Shown piece by piece: positions 27,626-36,193 of a DNA stretch of 64,000 nucleotides. Below the pieces are notes generated by a model. It did not search any database, was not told the origin of the DNA, and was given only the letters and a program-made list of their open reading frames with translations. The DNA lies in the NCBI RefSeq assembly GCF_001879205.1, contig NZ_MLFK01000008.1, forward strand, positions 62,001 through 126,000. The letters run 5' to 3'. Made by a program: the position numbers and the translations under genes. Source of the DNA: Flavobacterium johnsoniae (GTDB lineage: Bacteria; Bacteroidota; Bacteroidia; Flavobacteriales; Flavobacteriaceae). The stretch's first letter is position 1. The number at the start of each line of letters is the position of its first letter.

Positions 27626-27970
27626 TTAAATCATGGTTTTATTAAAGTAATTGGATTTTTCAAATTCCTGTACGTTCATAGAGATAACGGGAACTTCTTT
27701 AAGTATTGCGCTTAATTTCGTTACAATTACTTTTGATAAATTACTTTTTTGGTCGGTATTTCTTCCTTCCATAATGTATGCAAAAACGTGGATAAAATCG
27801 TTCAGCGTGTTTCCGTTGTTATAGTTGCTGAAAGGCTTAATACGTACCTTAATTTCAGATGCAGTAAATAGATCTGTTGATAAAGCCGAATCGAAAACGG
27901 CCTGCATTATTTCATCGGCAGATTTTAATCTTATTACATTCTCAGAACAATCAATTATAAAATGTGGCAT
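27626..27970 (-). CDS. 5-carboxymethyl-2-hydroxymuconate delta-isomerase (CHMI) family protein
   Basis: This 114-residue protein belongs to the tautomerase superfamily. It starts with MPHFIIDCSEN, giving the catalytic Pro after removal of Met. IKVRIKPFSNYNNGN and the C-terminal ISMNVQEFE fit CHMI. In homoprotocatechuate degradation this enzyme isomerises 5-carboxymethyl-2-hydroxymuconate, but no other gene of that pathway is nearby. The actual substrate in this organism is uncertain. The gene stands alone, convergent with the acyl-CoA dehydrogenase gene. Confidence 0.82.
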   Translation of the reverse strand: MPHFIIDCSENVIRLKSADEIMQAVFDSALSTDLFTASEIKVRIKPFSNYNNGNTLNDFIHVFAYIMEGRNTDQKSNLSKVIVTKLSAILKEVPVISMNVQEFEKSNYFNKTMI

Positions 27971-28063
27971 AATTATTATTTAGGTTAGGTTTTGCTGTAA
28001 CAAATTTATAAAAATGAGACTTGTAATAATAGTATAAAATATACTTTTCTATAGAAGCTTTAT

Positions 28064-28071
28064 TATATTTG
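28064..28071 (+). promoter_or_regulatory. Candidate -7 element for the DUF6377 gene
   Basis: TATATTTG fits TAnnTTTG and lies 28 bp before the TTG start codon. Confidence 0.45.
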
Positions 28072-28099
28072 TAACATCTCATTTTATCTTTTAATTGAT

Positions 28100-29743
28100 T
28101 TGAAAAATTCTTTTTTGTTTTTTTTTACGGTTCTTATCTGCTTTACTGTCAATGCTTCAGAAAGTACAGATGATATTTTGTCAAAATTAAACCTTGCGTT
28201 AAAAAACAAAGAACATTATGTGCAGTTAAAAGAGGAACGGATTTTAAACTTCAAAAAAATTAAATCTGATAATTTAACGAAAGAGCAGGAGTACAATTAC
28301 AATAAAACATTATATACAGAATACCAAAAATTCAATTCAGACTCGGCTATTTTTTATGTCAAAAAGAATTTAAAGATCGCTTCCGAACTTCAAAATCCTG
28401 AATTTACTGCTTTAGCCAATTTACAATTGGTAAACCTTTATTCTTCTTCTGGAAAATACCGCGAATCTGAGGCAATTTTAAAAAGTATCAATAAAAGTAA
28501 ACTGCCCGTATCATTGCTTCCCAACTATTATGTGGCTTATCGCGAGTTTTTTGAGCATTATGCGGCCAATAGTTATGATGTAAAATACCTTCATCAAATA
28601 CAAAAATACCGTGACTCATTGTTAACGGTATTAGATCCTAACACATTAAACTTTAAAATTGCTAAAATTCAGCAGGGAATGTCCAAAAAAACCTTGGGCG
28701 ATTCTCAAAGAAAATTAATGGCATTATTAAAAAATGTAAAAGAAGATGATCCTCAGTACGCGATGATTACATATTTACTCGGGAATATTTACGAAGCAAC
28801 GCATCAAACTGAACTAAGAAAAAAATATTTTGCGCTCTCGGCTACGGCAGATCTAAAAAATGCTAATAAAGACAATGCTTCTCTTCAGGAACTGGCTTTG
28901 GTTTTTTATGAAATTGGTGATGTAGACATGGCTTATAAACTCACCCAGTCGGCTATTGAAGATGCGCTTTATTGCAATGTGCAATTTAGAACATTGCTGA
29001 TGTCTGAAGTATATTCGATCATTAATACAGTTTATTTGGAGAAAGAAGCAAAGCGAAAAACAGAACTACAGCTTTATTTAATTTGTATCAGTCTGCTTTC
29101 TGTCTTTTTAATTTTGGCAATTATTTATGTTTACAAGCAAATGAAAAAGGTTTCCAGAATTCGTGGAGAACTTTTTGAAACCAGCCAAAAATTAGCCGAA
29201 TTAAACCAAAATATCACCGAAACAAATAAACAGCTGCAGGAACGTAACGCACAATTATCAGAATCAAATCATATTAAAGAAGAATATATTGCGCATTTTT
29301 TCAGCCTTTGTTCTACCTATATCAATAAGTTAGAGAATTACCGCATTATCTTAAATAAGAAAGCAACGGCCAAACAATTTGACGAAATTTACAAAATGCT
29401 CAAATCGACTACTTTGGTTGATAACGAATTGGAAGAATTATATAAAAATTTCGATATTATTTTCCTTAACTTGTATCCAACATTTGTAAAAGACTTTAAT
29501 GCACTTTTAATTAAAGAAGAACAAATCGTTTTAAAGCAAGGGGAATTGCTAAATACAGAACTTCGTATTTTTGCTTTAATCCGACTTGGAATTACAGACA
29601 GTGTTAAGATAGCGGCATTTCTTCGTTATTCTTTAAGCACAATTTACAATTATCGAACAAGAGCTCGAAATAAAGCTGCCGTTTCCAGAAATGATTTTGA
29701 AGAATTGGTCATGAAAATAGGTTTAATTACGTTGAAAATCTAA
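28100..29743 (+). CDS. DUF6377-type membrane-bound transcriptional regulator
   Basis: This 547-residue protein starts at TTG 28100 with a signal peptide (FLFFFTVLICFTVNASES). Residues about 25-320 are helical TPR-like repeats outside the membrane. A single TMS (LYLICISLLSVFLILAIIYV) lies near residue 335, followed by a coiled coil (about 350-400). The C-terminal 150 residues match DUF6377 and contain a LuxR-like HTH: TELRIFALIRLGITDSVKIA then SLSTIYNYRTRARNKA. The likely job is to sense a periplasmic signal and control transcription from the membrane. The GH3 gene 204 bp downstream is an obvious candidate target. Confidence 0.8.
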   Translation: MKNSFLFFFTVLICFTVNASESTDDILSKLNLALKNKEHYVQLKEERILNFKKIKSDNLTKEQEYNYNKTLYTEYQKFNSDSAIFYVKKNLKIASELQNPEFTALANLQLVNLYSSSGKYRESEAILKSINKSKLPVSLLPNYYVAYREFFEHYAANSYDVKYLHQIQKYRDSLLTVLDPNTLNFKIAKIQQGMSKKTLGDSQRKLMALLKNVKEDDPQYAMITYLLGNIYEATHQTELRKKYFALSATADLKNANKDNASLQELALVFYEIGDVDMAYKLTQSAIEDALYCNVQFRTLLMSEVYSIINTVYLEKEAKRKTELQLYLICISLLSVFLILAIIYVYKQMKKVSRIRGELFETSQKLAELNQNITETNKQLQERNAQLSESNHIKEEYIAHFFSLCSTYINKLENYRIILNKKATAKQFDEIYKMLKSTTLVDNELEELYKNFDIIFLNLYPTFVKDFNALLIKEEQIVLKQGELLNTELRIFALIRLGITDSVKIAAFLRYSLSTIYNYRTRARNKAAVSRNDFEELVMKIGLITLKI

Positions 29744-29756
29744 ATATTTATTTTAA

Positions 29757-29837
29757 AATCACTACTTTTTTTAGGGGGTGTTTTTGTTCAAGTAATTGTA
29801 AATCAATATTTTATTTTTTATAATCACTACTTTTTTT
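29757..29837 (+). promoter_or_regulatory. Direct repeats of AATCACTACTTTTTTT before the GH3 gene
   Basis: Two copies of AATCACTACTTTTTTT lie at 29757-29772 and 29822-29837, 65 bp apart, in the 204-bp gap between the DUF6377 regulator and the beta-glucosidase gene. They are candidate regulator-binding sites. Binding by the DUF6377 protein is inferred from position only. Confidence 0.5.
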
Positions 29838-29947
29838 CGTTTAAAAATGCAACACGAACTATAACGTTTTAGCTTTACAATATTATTAAAAGCTGCTATT
29901 ACCCATAGTATCTTTAAATTATTGAATGCTTAAAATAAATAATAGTT

Positions 29948-32164
29948 ATGTTTAAAAACGTTAAAACAATCGTTGTTTTAGTTTTATTGAGTTCATTCGG
30001 ATTGAATGCACAAAATAAAGTTCCGGTTTATCTTGATGATAAAAAGCCAATTGATGAGCGTGTAGAAGACGCACTTTCGAGAATGACAACCGAAGAAAAA
30101 ATTGCCATGATTCATGCGCAGTCTAAATTTAGTTCACCAGGTGTAAAACGCTTAGGAATTCCGGAAAACTGGATGACCGATGGACCACACGGAATTCGTG
30201 CCGAGGTAAAATGGGACGAATGGGATCAGGCAGGATGGACAAACGATTCTTGTATTGCTTTTCCGGCGCTTACAGCACTTTCGTCTACATGGAACAAAGA
30301 ATTGGCTTCTTTATATGGTAAATCTATTGGAGAAGAAGCACGTTACCGTAACAAAAACGTATTATTAGGACCAGGTGTTAACATTTACAGAAGTCCACTA
30401 AACGGGCGTAACTTCGAGTATATGGGAGAAGATCCGTTTTTAGCTTCAAAAATGGTTGTTCCCTATATTAAAGGAGTTCAGTCAAATGGAGTTGCAGCCT
30501 GCGTTAAACATTTTGCTTTAAACAATCAGGAAACTAATCGTAATTCGGTTGACGTAGTTGTTGACGATCGTACACTGTACGAAATTTATCTTCCAGCTTT
30601 CAAAGCTGCGGTTCAGGAAGGTGATGTTTGGTCAATCATGGGGTCTTACAATAAATACAAAGGGCAGCAATGCTGTCATAACGAATATTTGTTAAACGAT
30701 ATTCTTCGCGGAGAATGGGGTTTCAAAGGTGTTGTAGTTTCGGACTGGGGGGGTGTTAATGATACTAAACAAGCAATCCACAATGGTCTTGATATGGAAT
30801 TTGGTTCTTGGACCAATGGATTATCGTGGGGAACAAGTAATGCTTATGATAACTATTATTTAGCAAAACCATATTCTGAAATGATCAGAAAAGGAGAAAT
30901 TGGAACAAAAGAGTTAGACGAAAAAGTACGTCGTATTCTTCGTTTATCTTTCCTGACAACAATGGATAGAAATCGTCCTTTCGGATCTTTCGGAACAGAA
31001 GAACACGCTATCGCTGGACGCAAAATTGCCGAAGAAGGAATTGTTTTATTGCAAAACAACAACAACATTCTTCCAATCAATCTTTCTAAAACCAAAAAGA
31101 TTGCTGTAATTGGAGAAAATGCAATCAAAATGATGACTGTTGGCGGAGGAAGTTCTTCTCTTAAAGCGAGATACGAAATCACACCGTTAGAAGGTTTGAA
31201 GAAAAGAATTGGAAATCAAGCTGAAATCGTATACGCAAGAGGTTATGTAGGAGATCCTACAAGTAATTATAACGGAGTTGTAGCTAAAGTAAGTTTAGAA
31301 GATAAACGTTCTCCTGCTGAATTAACCGCAGAAGCTTTAAAAGTTGCTAAAGATGCGGATATTGTCCTTTTTATCGGCGGATTGAACAAAAGCCCAAATC
31401 AGGATGATGAAGGACATGATCGTAAAGAATTAAATTTATCTTATGGTCAGGATAAATTAATAAGCGAATTAGCGAAAGTAAACAAAAACATAGTTTTCGT
31501 AAATATTTCCGGAAATGCAATAGCAATGCCTTGGATTAAAGAAGTTCCGGGAATTGTTCAGGGATGGTTTTTAGGAACTGAGGCTGGAAGTGCTTTAGCA
31601 AATGTTTTGGTTGGAGATGTGAATCCGTCTGGTAAATTATCTTTCACTTTCCCAGTAAAATTAGCTGATAATGGAGCTCACGCTTTAGGCGAATTTCCAG
31701 GAGGTGATTCAGTAAAATACAATGAAGGTATTTTTGTAGGTTACCGTTGGGCTGATAAGCAAAAAATAAAACCATTGTTCTCTTTCGGACACGGATTAAG
31801 CTACACGACTTTTGCTTATGGAAAAGTAACAGCTGATAAAAAACAACTTTCAAGCAGCGATAAAATTACATTTTCAGTTAAAGTAAAAAATACGGGAAGC
31901 AAAGATGGTTCTGAAGTAGTACAGCTTTATATCAGCGATTTAAAATCTTCTTTACCGCGTCCGGTAAAAGAATTAAAAGGTTTTGAAAAAGTTGCTTTAA
32001 AAGCGGGAGAAGAAAAAACAGTAACATTTACAATCGATAAGACAGCTTTAAGTTTCTTTGATGATAAAAAACACGACTGGGTTGCAGAACCTGGAGCTTT
32101 TGAAGCAATTGTTGGTGCATCATCAACAGATATAAAATCAAAAGTGGGATTCTCACTTCAATAA
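29948..32164 (+). CDS. bglX: Secreted GH3 beta-glucosidase
   Basis: This 738-residue glycoside hydrolase has a signal peptide ending at GLNAQ. The N-terminal GH3 barrel (about residues 35-345) carries the nucleophile Asp266 in VVVSDWGGVND, plus CVKHFALNNQE and MTDGPHGIR. The GH3 C-terminal alpha/beta domain (about 370-600) follows. A fibronectin type III-like domain (about 640-720) begins after PLFSFGHGLSYTTF. This is the BglX domain order and length (about 740-760). It probably releases glucose from periplasmic oligosaccharides. It follows the DUF6377 regulator. A terminator lies at 32195-32223. Confidence 0.93.
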   Translation: MFKNVKTIVVLVLLSSFGLNAQNKVPVYLDDKKPIDERVEDALSRMTTEEKIAMIHAQSKFSSPGVKRLGIPENWMTDGPHGIRAEVKWDEWDQAGWTNDSCIAFPALTALSSTWNKELASLYGKSIGEEARYRNKNVLLGPGVNIYRSPLNGRNFEYMGEDPFLASKMVVPYIKGVQSNGVAACVKHFALNNQETNRNSVDVVVDDRTLYEIYLPAFKAAVQEGDVWSIMGSYNKYKGQQCCHNEYLLNDILRGEWGFKGVVVSDWGGVNDTKQAIHNGLDMEFGSWTNGLSWGTSNAYDNYYLAKPYSEMIRKGEIGTKELDEKVRRILRLSFLTTMDRNRPFGSFGTEEHAIAGRKIAEEGIVLLQNNNNILPINLSKTKKIAVIGENAIKMMTVGGGSSSLKARYEITPLEGLKKRIGNQAEIVYARGYVGDPTSNYNGVVAKVSLEDKRSPAELTAEALKVAKDADIVLFIGGLNKSPNQDDEGHDRKELNLSYGQDKLISELAKVNKNIVFVNISGNAIAMPWIKEVPGIVQGWFLGTEAGSALANVLVGDVNPSGKLSFTFPVKLADNGAHALGEFPGGDSVKYNEGIFVGYRWADKQKIKPLFSFGHGLSYTTFAYGKVTADKKQLSSSDKITFSVKVKNTGSKDGSEVVQLYISDLKSSLPRPVKELKGFEKVALKAGEEKTVTFTIDKTALSFFDDKKHDWVAEPGAFEAIVGASSTDIKSKVGFSLQ

Positions 32165-32194
32165 TTTCATTATTTCTAAATTGGTTGGTTAGTA

Positions 32195-32230
32195 AAAGCT
32201 GCAATGTAAAAAGTTGCAGCTTTGCTTTTG
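32195..32230 (+). terminator. Terminator after the GH3 gene
   Basis: AAAGCTGCAA (32195-32204) pairs with TTGCAGCTTT (32214-32223) and is followed by T-rich sequence. Confidence 0.8.
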
Positions 32231-32357
32231 TCTAAAAAAAGATAAAAGTTTTGCCATTTATATAGTCAGAAAATTAAGTTTTGTGAGACTTGAATAAACT
32301 TAATATCTTAACGGGCGAAAAAAAAATCCAATTCCAAAAAAGAGCAGAGCGATTTTT

Positions 32358-32406
32358 TAACATCTAACATCTAACATCTAACATCTAACATCTAACGTTT
32401 AACCTA
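32358..32406. repeat. TAACATC heptamer tandem array
   Basis: Five perfect TAACATC units (32358-32392) are followed by two degenerate units (TAACGTT and TAACCTA). The array ends 15 bp before the acyltransferase ATG, so unit number could alter promoter or leader spacing. Confidence 0.85.
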
Positions 32407-32421
32407 ACCAATAACCACTTT

Positions 32422-33555
32422 ATGAGTTCTATTTCAGTTGATATTCAACCCAAAAAGCATTATGAAATTCTGGACGGCCTTCGAGGAGTAGCGGCTGTAT
32501 TAGTTGTAATTTTTCATATTTTCGAGGCTTTTAACGAAGGAAGCCGTTTTAAACAAATTATGAATCATGGCTATCTGGCCGTAGATTTCTTTTTTCTTTT
32601 ATCAGGATTTGTTGTCGCATACGCTTATGATGATCGCTGGGCAAAATTAACCCAATGGGAATTTTACAAACGACGCCTAATCCGTTTACAGCCTATGGTT
32701 ATAATGGGAATGGTGCTTGGAGCCATTTTCTACTATTTTCAGGAATCAAGTGTTTTTCCGCAGATTGCGACAATGCCCGTTTGGAAATTACTTCTAACGA
32801 TGGTCATTGGATTTACACTGCTTCCAATTCCGCCGTCGATGGAAATTAGAGGCTGGGGAGAAATGCATCCTTTAAATGGTCCGGCATGGTCGCTTTTCTT
32901 TGAATATATAGCGAATATTTTGTACGCCTTGTTTTTTCGCAAATTTTCGAATAAAGTACTATCAGTTTTCGTACTGATATTTGCCGGACTTTTAATTAAT
33001 TATACCGTTTTTGGACCAAAAGGAGATGTTATTGGCGGCTGGTCTTTTAATCTGGAGCAGATGAATGTTGGTTTTACCCGTTTGTTATATCCTTTTTTTG
33101 CCGGAGTACTGCTTTCGCGTTTAGGAAAACTAATCCACATAAAAGGTGCTTTCTGGGTTTGCAGTCTTATGATAGTCGTTATTTTTTCAATACCAAGAAT
33201 TGGCGATGAAAATACTTTGTGGATGAATGGTTTGTATGAATCTATTTGTATTATCTTTTTATTTCCGCTCATTGTTGCTATTGGAGCTGGAGGTGAGATT
33301 AAAAACCCGATTTCTCTTAAAATATGCAAAGTTCTGGGCGATATCTCTTATCCAATTTACATTATTCACTATCCGTTAATTTATTGGTATATGGCGTGGG
33401 TAATTGAAAATAAGATTCCTCTAAAAGACGGTTATCTTCTAGGAATAGGAGTTTTATTGGCCAGTATCACAATCGCTTATTTATGCTTAAAATTATATGA
33501 CGAACCAGTTCGCAATTGGCTTCAGAATAAATTTCAAAGAAAAAAAAGTTCTTAA
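32422..33555 (+). CDS. Acyltransferase family 3 (OafA/YrhL) membrane protein
   Basis: This 377-residue integral membrane protein has about ten hydrophobic segments. It carries the family start LDGLRGVAAVLVVIFHIFEAF near residue 17, with the conserved His, and FYKRRLIRLQP. It transfers acyl groups, often acetyl, to surface polysaccharide or lipid acceptors; the acceptor cannot be named here. Its ATG at 32422 lies just after the heptamer array. It is followed by a hairpin at 33655-33686 and a long repeat-rich gap. There is no fused SGNH domain. Confidence 0.88.
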   Translation: MSSISVDIQPKKHYEILDGLRGVAAVLVVIFHIFEAFNEGSRFKQIMNHGYLAVDFFFLLSGFVVAYAYDDRWAKLTQWEFYKRRLIRLQPMVIMGMVLGAIFYYFQESSVFPQIATMPVWKLLLTMVIGFTLLPIPPSMEIRGWGEMHPLNGPAWSLFFEYIANILYALFFRKFSNKVLSVFVLIFAGLLINYTVFGPKGDVIGGWSFNLEQMNVGFTRLLYPFFAGVLLSRLGKLIHIKGAFWVCSLMIVVIFSIPRIGDENTLWMNGLYESICIIFLFPLIVAIGAGGEIKNPISLKICKVLGDISYPIYIIHYPLIYWYMAWVIENKIPLKDGYLLGIGVLLASITIAYLCLKLYDEPVRNWLQNKFQRKKSS

Positions 33556-33654
33556 AGAGAGGGCAGAGGTTCAAAGGCTCAAAGAAAAAACTTTGCCCGC
33601 TTTGAACTTAAAAAAAATGAAATTCTAAATTTTGTTAGTTATAGATTTTCAAAT

Positions 33655-33690
33655 AAAGGGATGAAATTTCATGTTTTCATCCCTTTTGTT
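33655..33690 (+). terminator. Terminator after the acyltransferase gene
   Basis: AAAGGGATGAAA (33655-33666) pairs with TTTCATCCCTTT (33675-33686) and is followed by T-rich sequence. Confidence 0.8.
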
Positions 33691-33700
33691 TTTTTGTAGA

Positions 33701-33880
33701 AAGGCTCAAAGACTCAAAAACTCAAAGGTTCAAAGGTTCAAAGGGACAAAGGTTCAAAGGTTCAAAGGAAACAATTTTGTTCTTTCAGTAAACAAAAAGG
33801 ATGAAACTTTTAAAGTTTCATCCTTTTTATATTTAGTCCAATAAGGAAACCTTTGTCCCTTTGAACCTTTGTCCCTTAAA
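33701..33880. repeat. GGTTCAAA repeat array with nested inverted repeats
   Basis: This fills most of the 331-bp gene-free gap. Left side (33701-33770) has multiple 8-bp GGTTCAAA-like units. AAGGGACAAAGGTTCAAAGG at 33741-33760 has a perfect inverted copy at 33858-33877. A second hairpin (33794-33828) is nested inside. Related elements are at 46857-46930 and 58443-58545. No coding potential is seen. Confidence 0.75.
33794..33828 (-). terminator. Terminator of the ArsR/old-yellow-enzyme operon
   Basis: AAAAAGGATGAAACTTT (33794-33810) pairs with its inverted copy ending at 33828. It lies downstream of the leftward operon that ends at 33887. Confidence 0.75.
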
Positions 33881-33886
33881 AAAAGT

Positions 33887-34993
33887 TTATTCTAAAACCA
33901 ATGCTCCCAAAGCTTCTTTACTAAAACCTTTTAATTGATCTGTTTTTCCGGCTTTGATTTTTGCCACCCAGTTAGGGTCAGATAAAAGAGGTCTTCCTAC
34001 GGCAACCAAATCAAAATCACCTCTGTCGAAACGTCTGTTTAATTCTTCTAAAGAAGTTGGCTGTGAACTTTCTCCGGCAAATGCACCAAAGAAATCACCA
34101 GAAAGACCAACAGAACCAACAGTAATTGTAGGTGCTCCTGTTACTTTTTTAGCCCATCCTGCAAAGTTTAAATCAGATTCTTCAAATTCAGGTTCCCAGA
34201 AACGACGCTGCGAACAGTGTAAAATATCTACTCCGGCATCAACAAGAGGAGTAAGCCAGGCTTCTAATTCCTGCGGATTTTTGGCTAGTTTATAATTGTA
34301 ATCAGAAGGTTTGAATTGAGAAAAACGCATAATAACAGCAAAATCATTACCCACTCGTTTTCTGATTTCTTTTACCACTTCAATCGCAAAACGATTACGT
34401 TCCGGTAATGTTTTTCCGCCGTAAATATCTTCACGTAAATTCGTTTCGGCTCTAAAAAACTGGTCAATTAAATAGCCGTGTGCACCGTGAATTTCGATCG
34501 TATCAAAACCTAATCTTTTAGCGTCAGCCGCAGCTTTACCAAAAGCAAGTATAGTATCTTCAATATCTTTTTCAGTCATGGTCACACCATTTCTAAAATC
34601 AGGACGGTTTAACCCGGAAGGGCCTTCAAAAGGAACTGGAGGCACCCATCCTGAATGGTGATTATCCATAATTCCCATATGCCAGATTTGTGGTCCCATC
34701 TGCCCGCCTGCAGCGTGAACTTCATCGATCACTTTTTTCCATCCGTTTAAAGCCAAATCTCCGTAAAAATGCGGCACATTAGCATCATTAGATGATGAAG
34801 GTCTGTCGATAACAGTTCCTTCAGATAATATTAAACCAACTTCTCCTTCAGCTCTTTTCTGGTAGTAAGAAGCTACTTCATCAGTTGGAACTCCATTTGG
34901 AGAAAAAGAGCGCGTCATTGGCGCCATTACGATTCGGTTTTTTAAATTTAACGTTTTCAGGTTAAATGGCGAAAACAGGTTGTTTGTACTCAT
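33887..34993 (-). CDS. Old-yellow-enzyme family alkene reductase
   Basis: This 368-residue FMN enzyme reduces activated C=C bonds with NAD(P)H. The TIM barrel is clear. Motifs are RIVMAPMTRS near residue 22, HGAHGYLIDQFF with the substrate-binding His pair, ADILHCSQRRF-like strand 7 text, ITVGSVGLSG, and FDLVAVGRPLLSDPNWV. It starts 6 bp after the stop of an ArsR-type repressor gene, so both form one operon. This layout suggests induction by an electrophile or thiol-reactive compound. Confidence 0.92.
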   Translation of the reverse strand: MSTNNLFSPFNLKTLNLKNRIVMAPMTRSFSPNGVPTDEVASYYQKRAEGEVGLILSEGTVIDRPSSSNDANVPHFYGDLALNGWKKVIDEVHAAGGQMGPQIWHMGIMDNHHSGWVPPVPFEGPSGLNRPDFRNGVTMTEKDIEDTILAFGKAAADAKRLGFDTIEIHGAHGYLIDQFFRAETNLREDIYGGKTLPERNRFAIEVVKEIRKRVGNDFAVIMRFSQFKPSDYNYKLAKNPQELEAWLTPLVDAGVDILHCSQRRFWEPEFEESDLNFAGWAKKVTGAPTITVGSVGLSGDFFGAFAGESSQPTSLEELNRRFDRGDFDLVAVGRPLLSDPNWVAKIKAGKTDQLKGFSKEALGALVLE

Positions 34994-34999
34994 AGTAAT

Positions 35000-35302
35000 T
35001 TACAAATTAGATTGAATTAATTTACTGAGTGCTTCAAAGGCACCTTCGTTACGTTTATAGTAAGTCCATTGCCCAACGCGTTTCGATTCTATAAAACCGG
35101 CGCGTTGTAAAATAGACAGGTATTCAGATACAGTTGATTGGGTCAGTCCGGCTTTGGCCTGAATTTGTCCCACGCAAACGCCGTGTTCAAAACCGCCGTG
35201 TTCCAGCTGGCCGGGAAAGTTTATTTCGGGTTCCTTAAGCCATTCCAGCATTTGTAATCTGGACTTGTTAGATAATGCTTTAAAAATTTCTATATTTTCC
35301 AT
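35000..35302 (-). CDS. ArsR family HTH regulator
   Basis: This is a 100-residue winged-helix repressor. I chose ATG 35302 (MENIEIFKALSNKSRLQML); a longer in-frame start at 35455 would place coding sequence over a clear promoter. The HTH is GLTQSTVSEYLSILQRAGFI and the wing is RVGQWTYYKR. A cysteine-containing GFEHGVCVGQIQ precedes helix 4 and could sense an electrophile or metal, but no classic metal pair is seen. It is the first gene of an operon with the alkene reductase. An operator-like palindrome lies in its promoter. Confidence 0.9.
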   Translation of the reverse strand: MENIEIFKALSNKSRLQMLEWLKEPEINFPGQLEHGGFEHGVCVGQIQAKAGLTQSTVSEYLSILQRAGFIESKRVGQWTYYKRNEGAFEALSKLIQSNL

Positions 35303-35306
35303 GGTG

Positions 35307-35336
35307 CAAATATATCGACTTTTCCCGATATACCAA
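35307..35336 (-). promoter_or_regulatory. Promoter with overlapping operator for the ArsR operon
   Basis: On the minus strand a TTG (35336-35334), 19 bp, then TATATTTG (35314-35307) match the Bacteroidota -33/-7 consensus exactly. Between and over the -7 box lies a palindrome TATATCG (35311-35317) and CGATATA (35326-35332). A repressor on this site would block the promoter, supporting autoregulation. Confidence 0.8.
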
Positions 35337-35420
35337 TTAAGTAAAAAAATATTTAGCACAAAATTAAGATAGGAGGATTGATTGCAGGAAATATTGCGGG
35401 AAGTATTTATATTTGTCTCA

Positions 35421-35446
35421 TCTCGCAAAGTCGCAAAGACGCAAAG
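35421..35446. repeat. CGCAAAG repeat
   Basis: TCTCGCAAAGTCGCAAAGAC followed by GCAAAG repeats an 8-bp unit. Relatives occur at 53274-53359 and 59621-59648. Confidence 0.55.
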
Positions 35447-35461
35447 TATATACACGAACTT

Positions 35462-35559
35462 GTCGTTTCGACGAAAGAAAAATCAAACTTGAAGCTCGCC
35501 AAAAATTGCCGCCATTCTTAACGGAATTTCTAGTGTGATTTCTGTTTCCTTGAAATGAC
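35462..35559. repeat. 98-bp element with terminal imperfect inverted repeats
   Basis: The left end (35462-35485, starting GTCGTTTCGACGAAAG) and right end (35536-35559, ending CCTTGAAATGAC) match as inverted repeats at 19 of 24 positions. The gap 35303-35645 holds this, the ArsR promoter and the CGCAAAG repeat, and no gene. The element resembles common Flavobacterium extragenic repeats or a MITE-like remnant. Confidence 0.5.
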
Positions 35560-35645
35560 CAAAATGAGAAAACTTTGGATCTTTACGACCTGGAGAGATT
35601 TAACTCAGATAGCCCCAATTTATCTAAAAAAAAACTTAATAGACT

Positions 35646-36134
35646 ATGAAAAAAACATTACTTATTTTAGGATTCTTATGTTGTGTGTTAACCAGTTCAA
35701 AAGCTCAGGTTGTAGGAACTGATATTGGCGATATTGCGCCAGAAATCGATCTGCCGGATACAAAAGGAAATCTTGTTGCACTTTCGTCTTTAAGAGGTAA
35801 TTTGGTTTTAGTTGATTTTTGGGCTTCGTGGTGCGGACCATGTATTAAAGAACAGCCCTTATTATTAAAAATGCATAATGCTTATCCGGATAAATTTTCA
35901 ATTTATGGTGTTTCTATGGATACGAAGAAACCGTTGTGGTTAGCTGCAATTGCAAAATCAAAGTTGCCGTGGACAAACGTAAGTGATTTAAAATACTGGA
36001 AATCTCCGGTTGTAGGAGATTATATGCTTCAATCTGTTCCTTTGAACTTTTTAGTAGATAAAAACGGAATTATTGTTGCGAAAAATATTCATGGAAAAGC
36101 GCTGGAGGACATGGTTAAAAGTATTATGGAATAG
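35646..36134 (+). CDS. TlpA-like thioredoxin-fold protein
   Basis: This 162-residue exported thiol-disulfide protein has a signal peptide (MKKTLLILGFLCCVLTSSKAQ). The TlpA/ResA fold carries WASWCGPC with Cys63 and Cys66 and a cis-Pro region near SVPLNFLVD. It most likely works in the periplasm as a reductant of disulfides. There is no fused DUF4369 domain, unlike many Bacteroidota relatives. No cytochrome maturation gene lies nearby, so the client protein is unknown. Confidence 0.88.
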   Translation: MKKTLLILGFLCCVLTSSKAQVVGTDIGDIAPEIDLPDTKGNLVALSSLRGNLVLVDFWASWCGPCIKEQPLLLKMHNAYPDKFSIYGVSMDTKKPLWLAAIAKSKLPWTNVSDLKYWKSPVVGDYMLQSVPLNFLVDKNGIIVAKNIHGKALEDMVKSIME

Positions 36135-36193
36135 GGTTTTGTAATATTTAAGGTTTCAAGTCTGTTGTTTCAATTTGCGGTTAAGTCATCAAT

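Noticed and set aside
30856..31182. 108-residue minus-strand ORF
   Set aside because: It lies antisense within the GH3 beta-glucosidase and has no motif or independent start signal.
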